NCBI GenBank assembly: GCA_020284085.1
Contig: JACEVL010000148.1
Span: 448,501-512,500, forward strand
Origin: Aporrectodea caliginosa
Taxonomy: Eukaryota > Annelida > Clitellata > Crassiclitellata > Lumbricidae
Length of the DNA: 64,000 nucleotides
Direction of reading: 5' to 3'
A program made the translations under genes and the position numbers. Below are positions 32,105 to 44,014 of the stretch, piece by piece. Each line of letters begins with the position of its first letter. Positions within the stretch are counted from its first letter, which is position 1. The notes beneath the pieces were generated by a model that saw only the letters and a list, made by a program, of their open reading frames with translations, had not been told where the DNA came from and did not search any database.

Positions 32105-32400
32105 GCTCGAGCCTAGCGATCCTAGAGTCACATCTTTTGTAGAAGCAGTTGTTGTTGTTGCTGCTGTTCTTGTAGCGGCAGAATCCACCTAGCAGTTGTA
32201 GTCGCTAACACTCTGATCCTCTGGAAACCGGACTCGCACCTCCCTCGGACTACTCTTCGGCGTGAACCCCTCTGACTAGACGCAGCGTTCGTGAATAAGC
32301 TGGTGCCATGCGCTTGGCTTTCGAGTGGCGCTTTAGAAGTTTGGAGATTACGATTACGATTAGTAACAAAGTAAGTAGCCTATACTAGTAGACTAGAGCA
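32105..32400 (+). mobile_element. Paralogous segment, copy 2, with LINE tail inserted
   Basis: The outer parts match 29430-29585. Between GTAGCGGCAG and AAAGTAAGTAGCC lies about 180 bp with GGAAACC, CCCTCTGACTAGACGCAGCG, GTGAATAAGCTGG, CTTTCGAGTGGCGCTTTAGA and ATTACGATTACG, the same 3' tail as 51515-51660 (reversed). Confidence 0.65.
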
Positions 32401-34070
32401 CCGTAGGTTGGTCGAGCAAAATGTGATGCATCTAGCTTCAATATAACGTTTACTTGTTTCATAGCGTCACCTAGCGTCACCGGAAATCTTGCGCGTTAAT
32501 GTGCGAGACGTTTTTGATTTAATTTGTGGTTTTTATTGCGTTAAATCACCGGATCTGTGCAGCATTCTGTATGTATTTTGTTTGATTTGATTTTTTAGCT
32601 GAGGTTATTATGTAAATTTAGCAAGGCCGTTTTTTTGGCAAATGATTGCGTTTGGCAATACAACAATGGTTGGCGTCCATGATGGAAGTAATGTTATGTG
32701 CAATTTCGCATTCCACTGCATAACGGTTATAATATTAGACGTGCTAGTAAGTAAGACAGTATTCAGACGAGGCCAGAAAAAGGCAAACATGTTTAATACA
32801 GGATTTAGTCTAGCCCTAGCCACTTGAACAATTAGGTGAACATTGATTGTGTGCTTATATCGGCCGTACTACGATCGGTAGAAATTGTTTTTAACAGACC
32901 TGAAAACTGCTTCGCTTAATAATTGCAAAATCACTTCGGGACCATGCGACAGAAGTATTAAAGAAAACAACAGGCTATATTTGAGGGATTTTCTGAATTT
33001 ATAAGGATATATTCTGTGTTCGAACAGGTGGTGGCAAAACCAGTTGGATTGGTTGATTATAAATTTGCTCGGCAGGATATTGGCAATGCAGTCAAATGCA
33101 TACTAAAATTAAGCCATGTCCTGTTAAAACTGCTCTTCTTTTCAGTCTTCAGATACACAACCAATGCATCACAGAGTAAATTTTTTAAAAGCCCTCGTTA
33201 GTAGTAAATTTCAGTCAAGAATGCCATACGTACACGTGTGTAGTTAACTGAATGGCGTCATCTTAGCCGTATGATCTGCCTGTCAATAATTCCAAAGTAT
33301 ATTGAATGGAAAAACTTTAGAAATTTTATGCCAAATTAAATGTGGGCATGGTTGCATAACAAAGGAAACTACTGCAACTAAACGATGTTGCAAATATTTT
33401 CAGGTACATTGACTGTGACATTAGCTGAAAACAGACCACTTGTCGCTTACTAGATCGGCCAAAAAGTGGCCTTTCCCTTAGACCATGAATATTAATTTTT
33501 TACTCTAATCAATGCTATAGTTTGTATTATACAGCATGATATTTTAAAACCAATTTGTTATTAATGCTGAAACAGGTTGAATTTTTTATGCAATTCCACT
33601 CCAGATAATATTTGATATGTTTGTAATGGGGCATGAATTCTAGACCACAAATTTAGCCTGATTTTTACACCTGAAATTTTTAGCCTGATTTCTTAAAGGT
33701 GCGGCTTATAGCAAAACTAATGTCAATAAATTCAATCCTAACAAGTCATCCCTTTTGCTCTTCTGAGGTGCGATATTCCTGCGAATTCCTGTGCACGTGA
33801 CGACCAAGATGGCCACATGTCTTTATCTGCGTGTTAATTTTGACCTCTTTGGTGGTCGAAGTCGTTTTTTGCTCGACTAGTTTTGTTATTCGATTTTGAA
33901 AATTGCCTAGTATGTGTATGTGAAGATACTTCTCTCTTTCGTCATTGTTTCTGGTGTGTTTTGGATGATTTTCGGACGCTTACCATTGAAGCCGTGAGCT
34001 CGTCACTGACCAACAGAATGGTTTCGCGCGCTGAGGGGGTTCCAGGTTGTTACCTGTACATCAAAGTCTT
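32400..34070. other. Intergenic, no gene recognised
   Basis: AT-rich, few repeats. GACCAAGATGGCCAC at 33803-33817 is a YY1-like motif overlapping a well-placed ATG, but the ORF it opens is only about 23 codons. It could be the promoter or 5' exon of the downstream zinc-finger gene; not shown. Confidence 0.3.
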
Positions 34071-34080
34071 CAGTTATGGT

Positions 34081-34252
34081 CAGTGTTTCCGTTAACGCCA
34101 AAATGACCGTTTTTACGTGTGAAAAACGTCCAAAACGTCCAAATTTTTCGGTGTGATAGCCGAAAGCAATGACTCGCCAATGAGCTATGTCCAAAAAAAT
34201 TCCAGGTCAAGGCGTAAATACGTCCTCTTTTTGGACTCTAACGGAAACACTG
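34081..34252. mobile_element. Non-autonomous hAT element
   Basis: CAGTGTTTCCGTTAACG left, CTCTAACGGAAACACTG right; perfect 8-bp duplication GTTATGGT (34073-34080 and 34253-34260). 172 bp, no coding capacity. Confidence 0.95.
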
Positions 34253-34614
34253 GTTATGGTGCCCACTGTTCTACATCGGTGACACTATTGACAAGCTACT
34301 AAGAATTTCGTCTCTGCAGATCCAGTGTCAGATGTATACCCGGACACGACGCCTTCTACCGCCTGAGAGGAACTAACATGGTGTCGAGGTGCTTGTGTTC
34401 CGACCCTCGTCGCCTGTCGTCATTCCTCTTATTCGACACTACCGAGACCATGAACTTCGAATAACGTGCCAACCTTCAGCTCTGGATGAGAAGCCATTGA
34501 CTGGGTTCTTTGTGTTTGCAGGACCTTGCCAGTGGTCACTCTTCTAGTCATCTGTTATTCGAGCTGTGTTTGTTTTCAACTGACTGGTCATATTGACTAG
34601 ATAACATCATTTAG

Positions 34615-34700
34615 AATAGCACAGGGAGTGCCTCTGAGTAGGAATTTTGAAGGGGCGCTATATAAATTTTTGGAATGAATGAATGAATGGAATGAATAAT
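34615..34700 (+). mobile_element. SINE/LINE tail with (GAAT)n
   Basis: GGGAGTGCCTCTGAGTAGG, TTTTGAAGGGGCGCTATATA, then (GAAT)n. No tRNA head recognised upstream. Confidence 0.65.
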
Positions 34701-35559
34701 TATATGTATTTGAGTGTTTTATAGTACTTTTCAAAGGCACTGCTCGAGTTCATCATGAACAGCAAGTTCATCTCTATAATTGCAATTGCAAAATTTTTAA
34801 AACACTTCTTAAAGAGAAACTCCTCAACTTGACAGAAAAAAACCACGGTTGAACAAAATGGTTTTCAAATTCTGACAGGAAAGAGGCAAAAGAAGCTCAT
34901 GCCATAGATTGCTAGGTGGCCTGTTTAAGAAAGATAAACCGGTCATAGTAACTTCTGTGCTGCTGCATGGGAGTTTGGGCCAGTGGAGAAATTAGGACAA
35001 TAGGTCACCTAGCTCAGCAAAGTCAAAGCGTCTGTAAGACTGAGATGCATGAATGCAAAAGGTAGAATGTAACTTGCAGAACAGTTACGTGCAGGTCTTA
35101 AGTCCTTTTTTGTTTGCTAGCACAGTCTTAAACTGCTATTGTGAAACAAAACAGATCGCCGACTTCCAGGTCTAATATATCTGCAACTATCTCCCATGTG
35201 TATAAAATTAATAACTAATGGGAAAATTGCAGCTTATTATTGCCATAATTAACAGCTACCTTACCGTATTTACGGATAAACGCTGATTACCTAAGTTCCA
35301 ACAGTTTTATTAAATGCACCCATAATACCACAATTTTGCAACCTTTGGCAGCAATGAGAAGTTTTCTGTGTTTGCATGTTTGCCTCTGTAAGGTTAAGAC
35401 CTTACAGTTTTTCATTCATATGTTTCTGCGAAGAAAAATGTCTCGTTAATGCTATTCAAAATGTTCCTTGGATAAGAAAGGCATACCCAGTATCACAGAT
35501 ATTTAAGATTTGGCAGAAAGATGTTTATGATGACTGTGAGCTATGTAATGTAATGGAAT

Positions 35560-36170
35560 TAGTAATTTATATAGTGCCGCTCACAGAGTGGAAGCCAGTG
35601 CAGTTGCGTTCCCAGTGAACAATGATATAATAGAGTATTTAGGAAGGTGAGCAATTAATCGAGCAGCAGCATTGAGAACAGATCAAACAGGGAAGACGAA
35701 CCTTGGGAAGACCAATAAGAAGAGAATTGCAATAATCAATTCTGGAACAGACAAATGCGTGAACAATGGATGTAATGGTAGAAAAAGAAACAAGTCTGCG
35801 AATAGCCCTGAGACACCGGAGGTGAGAGTAAGAGGAGCGTGTAAGGTTGGTTACATGGGCAGAAAAAGTGAGAGCTGTCCAAAGTGACACCTTGGTCACG
35901 CACAGAAGTAGAGAAGGTAAATTCGGGAAAGTTTTGAAAGAGAAGTAAAAAATCAATTTTCAGAAGTTGTTTGGGTGCGCCAAGCCAAATGAGCCGAGTT
36001 TTGGAAGAGTTTATCGAAAGGCAATGTGAAGACATCCACAAAGGCAAATCATGGGGAAGGGCCTCAATATGGCAGGCTAACGTGAGTTGAGTATATGGAT
36101 GATCCTGAACATAGGCCTGAATGTCATCAGCAAGAAGGTGACCAGTAGCAGAGTAAATTGTAAACAAAGA
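35560..36170 (-). pseudogene. LINE reverse transcriptase (L2/CR1-like), 3' half
   Basis: Minus strand: LADDIQAYVQDHPYTQL (the [YF]ADD catalytic box with Leu first), WMSSHCLSINSSKTRLIWLG, VRDQGVTLDSS, then after a frameshift near 35880 LTFSAHVTNLTRSSYSHLRC, AIRRLVSFSTITSIVHAFVC, SRIDYCNSLLIGLPKVRL and NAAARLIAHLPKY. This is the canonical order of the palm/thumb end of L2-like LINEs. The 3' tail reads GGCACTATATAAATTAC (minus), like the SINE tails in this window. Confidence 0.85.
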
Positions 36171-36663
36171 CCTATGACTGTCTAGACTGGATCACTGCTG
36201 AGTTTCCATATTTATTCTCTAGTTAGGTTTTGCATACTTACAGACATGTTTAAATTTGTTCCATTTGCACCTCATATTTGACAGAATAAAGACATTAGTG
36301 TCTTATAACTTGAAAAGATTTTAAAGAAATATGATTATTCAACATAATTTTCCAAAATTTGTTTGAGTCATTAGTTTTCTTTTTAGTGAAACGTTTTTGT
36401 AGGAATTAGGAAATAAATAGATTGGCAAGAATTGTAAAACTATGTCTAAAATGGTAGCCTGATAGATTAGAAGATTAATGGCTCAGGACTGCACAAATAG
36501 CATCAATTTTTAACATTTACTTGATTTTCAGATGGCTTTTTGAGAATTGTTACAGTATCTAGAGTTACAACATTTTCCATTGTATTTTCTGAAATTGTTT
36601 GTTTTTATGTAGATTGTAGAGTCTATTTTTGAAGTTTTTTCTGACGTATGAAAGAAGTCTGGG

Positions 36664-38052
36664 ATGTCGCAGGGAAGACTTCGCTACACCCAGCAGTGCA
36701 ATCTGTGCAACTACAAATTTGCGTCAGAGCATGACCTTCTTGTTCACAAGTTGACACACTCGGAGAAGCACTTCTCATGTGACCGCTGTCTGGCAGTTTT
36801 TTCGAAGGAACCCCAATTCGAACGACATCGAACATTATGTCAGGGTGGTAAAAAGCCACACGTTTGCAACGACTGTGGTGATGTTTTTAAGACAGGCCAA
36901 CAGCTTGACGAGCATCATCGACGTGTGCACCAGAGCAGCAAGATCTACGAATGTTCGAGCTGTAGTGCGAAGTTTGCGTGGCACGACAATCTCCTGCGAC
37001 ACGAGCGAATGCACAAAGCAGAATCGTGCATCTGTAAAGTTTGTGGCGCCATCTTCGGCAGTTCTGCTTCTGTCAAGGTGCATCTGTGGAAGGCACACAA
37101 TCAAGTGTTGCAAGAAGAGGCTCCACAGGCAAAGCCATTTATGTGTAATTTCTGCAAGAAATCATTTCGATTTGCAAAGAACCTGAAAATACATGTTTGT
37201 GTAAGTGGTTCGCGATCGGCTTCTCTTTCAAAGACTTCTCCTGATAAGCCGTATCACTGTGACATTTGTGACAAAAGCTTTAAGTACGACTTTAGCTATG
37301 ATGCCCACATGAGGGTTCATGGAGAGCCATCAGAAACTTTCCGACGCCCAGAAAAGGGCGCAACTGCTGTTGATCGAGCCATGCTTATTGACAACGATGA
37401 CCCTGAACGACCTCACAAATGCGGCGTCTGTGGCATAGGGTTCAAGTACGATTTCAGCCTCATGGCACACATGAAAACTCACACAGACCTCGAGACTAAC
37501 CATGCAGCAAATGGCAGTGCAGAAAAGTCTGGGCCAATCACAATGGCACAGTTTGCAGAAATGATTCATAACGGCCTCGTTAACGACCCTGACAATGGGC
37601 ATGGTGGGATATGCGTTGAACCAGTGGATGACCATGACAGCAGTGCCCTGTCCGTTGAGATGTACGACTTCCCAGAGCAGGAAGTCACAATGCTGCCTGT
37701 GTCTCAGTTGCCAAGTGGACTCCTTAATCTTCTTTTCCAGCAGCCAGATCAGGCAACATCAGAGACAGCCACCTCATCCTCATGCAGTGTTGCGCCGGAC
37801 AAGCCACAGCCAGTTGCAACGTCAAGTGGCATCATCCCATTTCAAGATGTTTCAGATGGTGCAACACTGTCCGCAGTTCAGTCTGGATCTCCTGATTCCA
37901 GTTCTCTGCATCCGTCTCTGAACTCAGGTGAGGCTGACACAAGCAAACACCAAGAACAGGACAAAGACCAGATTTATACGATTCATTCAGTCATTCTCAA
38001 CGGCATGCGTCTCACCACCAACACAGATGACTCGTGCTTAGAGGAACTTTAG
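36664..38052 (+). CDS. C2H2 zinc-finger protein, 462 aa
   Basis: Uninterrupted ORF. The ATG at 36664 follows an in-frame TGA about 15 bases upstream, so the start is well set in this exon; an acceptor-like TTTTTATGTAG ends at 36612 and suggests a spliced 5'UTR. Eight zinc fingers: Cys/His at about residues 12-32, 39-59 (C2HC, last ligand Cys59), 68-89, 97-117, 124-145, 161-177 (final ligand unclear), 199-219 and 253-273. Only short linkers; no KRAB, SCAN or BTB domain is visible. Residues about 275-462 are acidic and Ser/Thr-rich, ending TDDSCLEEL, possibly a regulatory tail. Fingers 7 and 8 share FKYDFS. Probably a nuclear DNA-binding protein; targets and orthologue unknown. Confidence 0.93.
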   Translation: MSQGRLRYTQQCNLCNYKFASEHDLLVHKLTHSEKHFSCDRCLAVFSKEPQFERHRTLCQGGKKPHVCNDCGDVFKTGQQLDEHHRRVHQSSKIYECSSCSAKFAWHDNLLRHERMHKAESCICKVCGAIFGSSASVKVHLWKAHNQVLQEEAPQAKPFMCNFCKKSFRFAKNLKIHVCVSGSRSASLSKTSPDKPYHCDICDKSFKYDFSYDAHMRVHGEPSETFRRPEKGATAVDRAMLIDNDDPERPHKCGVCGIGFKYDFSLMAHMKTHTDLETNHAANGSAEKSGPITMAQFAEMIHNGLVNDPDNGHGGICVEPVDDHDSSALSVEMYDFPEQEVTMLPVSQLPSGLLNLLFQQPDQATSETATSSSCSVAPDKPQPVATSSGIIPFQDVSDGATLSAVQSGSPDSSSLHPSLNSGEADTSKHQEQDKDQIYTIHSVILNGMRLTTNTDDSCLEEL

Positions 38053-39520
38053 TTCGGCTCATAGATAGATAAGTAACTGAGCTGGTCTGTTCTGTCTCGA
38101 AGTATTCATTTGGAGCAGCTTTCTTGACCCATCTCTCTCTCCAATCACTTAGTTAAGATAAATCATGAACTGTTGAGCTGCGTGGATCATTTGCTGAAAC
38201 AGTTCCAGCTGTGTGAGATGTCATTGGATTTCTTGCACAAATGCTTTGGCGTAGTGTTCTGTGGAGTCTCTGAATGATCTGTTGGTGATTTGTTGTAAGA
38301 TTAGAACACAAAAACTGAGTTTTCTCAAGTCATAATGTTTTGACTATATCTACTGTTCTGGTTTTTGACAAACCTTTTCAAGGAAACTTGACTGTAGTAG
38401 GTGTCTAATTGTAACAAACCACTAGAGGTTCTAGTTCTAACCTCAGAAGTATGACTGTTTGCTACTTGAATCGATATATGGATAAATTTCTTCTGAACAC
38501 CATTTTAGCAGTGCTGTTAATATACTTTGATAGTGATGCACTCGATTTAGATTTGCCTAACGTGATGATCTGTGTTTATTATCATGGGTTTTATTCACCC
38601 TATTCTTAATGCCTGGTGCAGAACAGATTTCTTGTTGATAAGAATGTCAAAGAACTGGAAGGAAATCTTTTCCTTTAAGTTAACCCTTAGAAATGGCCAT
38701 GGGGATGAAGTTGCATTGACTTAGATTTCCTTAGACTCAATTTATGAGGCAAGCGATCAGTCCTCTGACTTGCTTTCTTAGGCACGTTATAAATGACAGT
38801 TTAATAATAATAATAATAACAATGCAGTCAAAGTAATTGTTTACTATAAGGTGTTAATGGAAGAGGAATCTTTGGGGTCTGTGTCCTGTGAGGACTTTTT
38901 AACTGTGAAAAATGGGTTGATACATGTAGTCAAGCAAGCTAAGTGCTACACTATAATGCTGACCAAGCATAACGCTTAGAATGCAGTTTTCATTTTTTGG
39001 GTTATTAAATTTAAACCTTACAAGTGCCAAAGTGCATACTGTATATAATGTAGGGCTTTTAATTTGTTGAGAAAATTATTAATTTTATGTCAACTAATAA
39101 ATGTATTAGTTGTATGCATGTATCAAGTTGAATACATGTATCGATACAACTTGCGAGGTACCATCAGTACAAAGTACCAGTAATTGATTAACTGTTTTAC
39201 TTCTTGCAAGTGAATAACTGTCTTGGGCAAAATAAATAAATATTGTGGTTCGTGTTACTTGACATGGTACTTAGTTTTTTAATTATGCTGGAAGTTGTTG
39301 TAAAGTAAGAGAAGTAGAATTGTTTAGCCTAATTGTGCTTCAGCTTTTAATTAGAAACTTCTATAGCACCAGTGTCTATTGTCTAATGCACAAGGCATAA
39401 ACTGATGGTTGACATGTGTAATGCCGTTTTTGGCCGTTGTTTTCTTAATTTGTGATAGCTTTGCCACCTTTTTGTTGAAGCGGGTCTGCTACACCTTCTG
39501 AATAAAATTACTTCCGTTGC
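38053..39520 (+). other. 3'UTR of the zinc-finger gene
   Basis: AT-rich, free of recognisable repeats except (AAT)n near 38805, with AATAAA at about 39231-39237 and AATAAA at 39501-39506. Either could end the mRNA. Assignment by position. Confidence 0.5.
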
Positions 39521-39896
39521 ATGAAGATGAAGCACTGCTGAGTAGATGACCTGAATTTATGTATTATGTTACATACATTAAAAAACTAGTAGCATGCTTG
39601 TGGACCGTGCTGGTCAGTCAGCATCACTATGCCACCCATTCACTTAATTGCATGGACAAAGACGCTTCTTGGTCAGTGAGACTTTAAGAGACTTTGTGAT
39701 GTGCTCTAGTGCATGTCTATTCCACCAAGTCTGTTTTGACCTTTTCATATAACTTGATGAAGATTGCGTTTTCTGGTATCAGGTTGTCGGTTATAAATTT
39801 TAGGAGGGAAGGAGTAAATTACCTTTCTCTGGTTCTGACCATCCTTCACTGGTTTTGGGTTGAAGATCTCATTTCTCTGTCCTGCTTGATCTAGAG

Positions 39897-40937
39897 CAGA
39901 GGTGGGCAAACTATGGCCCGCGGGCCAGATCCGGCCCGCCAACGCTTTTTATCCGGCCCGCCAACACATTTTGTCTGGTCTAAACAATTCTTCAGAAAAG
40001 TAAAAAGTCATAAAATTCAGACCGCAGAAGAATTCCTCGTGCTGCTTTGAAAGCAGTGCTTTCTTATTTGCTATTCCGGTTTGTATTATTCGCATCCACT
40101 TACATCTGTGAACAAACATTTTCAACAAATCCAAGTAAAAATCTCAGTTAGCTGACTTAAATTTGAACTCGATAAAACGAATGTGAACTTAGTCTCTCGA
40201 AGCTGTTATTATCGGCTTCTCCAGCTCCGAGTGGTTTCTCGCTCTTTCTCATGATGCCCTAGTGGCTCTTGTGCATGCTTTCGTTACTAGTCGAATTGAC
40301 CACTGTTGATCGACTCTCGTTGGCCTCACCTTGGAGTTCTGGGGCGACTAGATCGGGTTCTGTGCTTGGCTCATTGTGCGAATTCCCAAATTCGCCCGTG
40401 TCTCTGACTACATGAGTGATGTGTTGCACTTGCTGCCTGTGGCCCAACGGATCTCATACCGGATTCCTGCTTTGGTTACACGCTGCACCCTCAGTTGTGC
40501 TCTATCTTACCTCCGGGTGATCTCTGCATGCTGCCCAGTGTCCGACGTTGTAGCAGGCCCTCCATCTGGAATAACCTACCATCGGAGCTGCGTTTGCTAA
40601 CTCTGACCAATCTAACTGGGTTTTATAAATCACTTAAGTCTTTTTTTCATGAACCGTGACTGGGCTAGGAACACCCTGAGTAGGTTTGTCGACGGTGAGC
40701 TATATAAGTGCCCATAATTAATGAATGCAACCAGTGCAATCACTCTGGATTAAGGGAAAATTGTTATGCATGTTCACAGTTGCATACATCTCACAAGTTA
40801 CAGCCAAAGTACAATTAATTTTAATTCAGTAAACTTTTTTAATTTTGGTTATTAAAATTTTGAAATTTTGTATCTGGCCCTCCGAATGTTTTTGGCGCTT
40901 AATGTGGCCCAATGTGCCAAAAGTTTGCCCACCTCTG
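39897..40937 (+). mobile_element. hAT element containing a LINE fragment
   Basis: CAGAGGTGGGCAAACTATGG left and AAAAGTTTGCCCACCTCTG right; perfect 8-bp duplication ATCTAGAG (39889-39896 and 40938-40945). Near the left GGCCCGCGGGCC, typical of this hAT type. 40090-40150 encodes STYICEQTFSTNPSKNLS, a remnant of the transposase C-terminal CEQxFS motif. A LINE 3' end (about 40205-40730) sits inside. Confidence 0.93.
40205..40735 (+). pseudogene. LINE polymerase 3' end nested in the hAT
   Basis: DALVALVHAFVTSRIDHC, then VSDYMSDVLHLLPVAQRISY, RIPALVTRCTLSCALSYLR and SIWNNLPSELRLLTLTNLTG with several frame changes, then TGACTGGGCTAGGAACACC, CTGAGTAGG and GAGCTATATAAGTGCC. The polymerase end runs directly into the tail module also seen on SINEs. 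Confidence 0.8.
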
Positions 40938-40949
40938 ATCTAGAGGGCA

Positions 40950-41800
40950 CAATGCACAGTGTCATCCCAAACCCTAAAGCTGACCATGACTTCCACTGCT
41001 AACAAACCTTTCCACCGTTGCTGGGGCCTTTTCTCTTGTAATTAATTTTGCTCTACTGGATATCAAAATTTTCTGTATGTGGTCGCTGGGTTATTCCAAA
41101 ATTGGGAAAAGGGACCAGTTTGACCATGGTTGAGGTCTTCTGCAGTGGAAAAATCTGTATTGACCTTTGATAGCACTGGACAGAATTTCGTAGGGCCATT
41201 TGTCAACCAGTTTTCACCCATGTGCTTAACTACTGTGGCTTTTTGCCCTTCTCTTCTTGACTTTTTTTCCTGTCTTTTGCCCTGCTTTGAACATCTTTTG
41301 TTTTGGCAATCCATGGATTACCATACACATTTTTAATTTAACATTTTTGTGTTGGAAAATTGGGGCTAAACTGGTTGTAGGGCAATGGCAAGGTCTAGGA
41401 TAATGGTAGAACATGCAGCAATAAATGTGTGATGCACTGTCTTGCTACAGAACATTTTTTGGTAATTCAACGTTACTTACAACAGCCATGTGAGAATTAA
41501 TTACCTCAAATTACAAACAGATTATAAAGTCAAAGTCACCAGGTCATTTAGAAGTGAAGAGGTGGTAGAGGAAAAGTGGAGGAGTAGGTGGTGGAAGAGC
41601 AGTTAGGGGAAGAGGTGATGAAGGAAGAGATGGGGAAGAGGAGGAGGTGCGGGAAAAGGGAGAATTATTAAACATTTGCATTGGTTGGCTATATTAAGCC
41701 ACGTCAAGTTCAGGCAGAGAGGAAGCCGGGCATTTGCTGTGGTTGGAATGACCTTCCTCCTCACTAAGGGCTAGGCCTAAACTAATGACTGCTTTTCCCC
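40950..41800. other. Intergenic, nothing recognised
   Basis: No ORF, RNA or element ends could be supported. A GGAAGAGG-type purine-rich stretch lies at 41555-41660. Confidence 0.4.
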
Positions 41801-41804
41801 CGGG

Positions 41805-41965
41805 GTTTTCGTGCTGAGAGCGCCTCTGAATAGTTATTCTGAGAGAGGCGCTATATATAAATCTTTACTATATGATACGATACTACTACTACTATTATTA
41901 TTACTACTATTATTATTATTATTATTAATAATAATAATACTACACTACTACTACTAATAATACTG
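41805..41965 (+). mobile_element. SINE/LINE tail with (CTA/TTA)n
   Basis: GAGAGCGCCTCTGAATAG, TTCTGAGAGAGGCGCTATAT, then triplet repeats of CTA and TTA to about 41960. Confidence 0.65.
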
Positions 41966-42479
41966 TTAAAGTTAGGCGTATTACATCAGTCTTGTTGTCA
42001 ATATATAAATTAGGCCTATAGTTCTAGGTCTACTTTGCAAGGCCAAATCCCCCGGAATCGATGAGAGGTGTAAACCAGAGCTCTGGCGTAAACAAAACTT
42101 ATCTCGTAACCTTCAATACTTCATTTCAAGTAATCGTCATCATTGTGTAAATATATTACAGTGGCAACGCTAATTATAATTAATTAAAAACCATGAGATT
42201 TATAGCAATGTTTACACCATAATTATATGGTTTACAACTTCACACAGTTTTTACCTCACCAGGCGCAGTTTCCTGGGTAGGATGTTGTACAGCTAGGCCA
42301 CAGTGTTTTTAGTTTAATGATTATTAACAAACTTCTGTACAGCGCCGTGCGTTTGCCAGCGTTTAATAAAGAACATACTTACTTACTTACTTATCAAAGA
42401 GTTTAACATCTTTGGTTTTTACCATTTTGCCAAGGACCTATTATACATTCCTTGCCGTTGTGCCAAACCATATTTTGTT

Positions 42480-42830
42480 GATGACGTAATATTATATTGC
42501 CATGGTGATTTCGCGCCATCTCTGATAATTATTGTTTTCGAGCTGATCGCTTGCGATTATTTGATGTGATTAGTTTAGCGAGAAATTCGAGAGTGGTGAC
42601 AGTTTTCTTCAGACTTTCGAACAATTTCCTTCTGTGTCAATTCCTACCACAATCGCCGACATGCAGACGACCGTCTGTGTCATCTCCTAACACAGTGGCT
42701 CTTCAACAGTCAGCTGGAGAGCCGAATCAGCACAATCAGACGGTTCCTTATCAACCACAGCAGCCAGATTTCATCGCCTACCTATGCAATTATAGCCTAC
42801 AGACGGGTGCCATTTACATGTAACGCCGCC
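42480..42830 (+). other. Possible promoter and short ORF (weak)
   Basis: TGATGACGTAAT and TTGCCATGGTGAT at about 42479-42512 resemble the CRE/X-box cluster at 25300-25390. An ORF from 42551 encodes 90 residues ending PQQPDFIAYLCNYSLQTGAI; its second half is Gln/Pro/Ser-rich. No domain recognised. Could be a first exon, a retroelement start or chance. Confidence 0.2.
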
Positions 42831-43433
42831 AAATACGAGGGTAAAAGAAACACGAGCTATTAAATGCCGCCAGAGACGTGGTTAAGGTAGGCCTAAGGCT
42901 GACATGAATAATGGTTAGCAGTGCTTAACCTCAAGATTATATTTTAATGTATGATAATCAGTAGGCTATTCATTAGCCTACTCTGCAATGTCTGCATCTA
43001 CAGACTGAATTTTTTCAGTTTCCCACTTTTATGATACATGTGTAACATTCACGGAAAAATAGGTATTAGTATAGAGACTATTATTTCTTGGTAAATTTTA
43101 TTGCAATTGCATATCGCCTCGTAAGAGCTACTCGGATGCTTCTTATTATAACAAGCCCGCCCGTTGACCTAGTTCCAACATAGTTTGGTGCCCGAGTCTC
43201 TTTCTTCCTTCCTTCCATCTCCTCCCTCCCCTCCTACTCTGACTCTTTCCCATTCATAGAGGAATTACCTGGACAGGAAGAACACGAAGAAAAAGTCATT
43301 CAGTACACGACTAGGCCTAATCACATTTAATTTTACCAAAGAGAAAACAGTCACCCAACGGTAATAATTAGGCGGCCCCTTAAAATCGGCGGCCTGTATG
43401 CACTGTCAAACACTTAATACGGGAGCAAGACAA

Positions 43434-43592
43434 AATGTACCAAGACGAAAAGTACCAGGTCAAAAGGTACCAGACAAAATGTACCACGTCAAAATCTACC
43501 AGACACAATGTACCAAGACATAATGTACCGCGACAACAAGTACCACGTCAATAACTACCAAGACAAAATAGACCAGACATAATGTACCAGCA
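43434..43592. repeat. Degenerate approximately 14-bp tandem repeat
   Basis: About eleven units around AGACAAAATGTACC with variants GACGAAAAGTACC, GTCAAAAGGTACC and GACAACAAGTACC. Confidence 0.85.
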
Positions 43593-43929
43593 TATCTAGG
43601 CCTAGCATTCATAAGCAAACGAGGAAAAGTGTCCTTCTTTTTCACCTCCTACGGTCCTACCACAGGAATTACAGAAGCAAACAGCCTCCGAGTTAAAGAT
43701 GAGGCATGATGCTTGCTACATAGGGCAGAAATTCTTCAGTGCAAGAGTTGTAGACTTGTGGAATAGTTAGGATGATAGTACCGTATCAGTGGACACTATC
43801 ACAGCTTTTAAGAAAACGCTAGGAAAATTGGGCTATTAATCATGTTCCAGGTTAATTTGCAATGGTTTTATCCATCGACGTATGGTTTTAACACAGACTA
43901 AACGTCTTCTGAACCACTTGAAACCCTTG

Positions 43930-43992
43930 TTATGTTATGTTATGTTATGTTATGTTATGTTATGTTATGTTATGTTATGTTATGTTATGTTA
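43930..43992. repeat. (TATGT)n microsatellite
   Basis: About twelve perfect pentamers, ending 23 bases before the acceptor of the vWA exon. Confidence 0.97.
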
Positions 43993-44014
43993 TAATGCAT
44001 TGTCTTTGTCTCAG

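Noticed and set aside
33803..33880. Start codon in good context (CCAAGATGGCC)
   Set aside because: Opens only about 23 codons; more likely a YY1-like site.
36779..37921. Other frames overlapping the zinc-finger ORF
   Set aside because: Shadows of the 36664-38052 coding frame.
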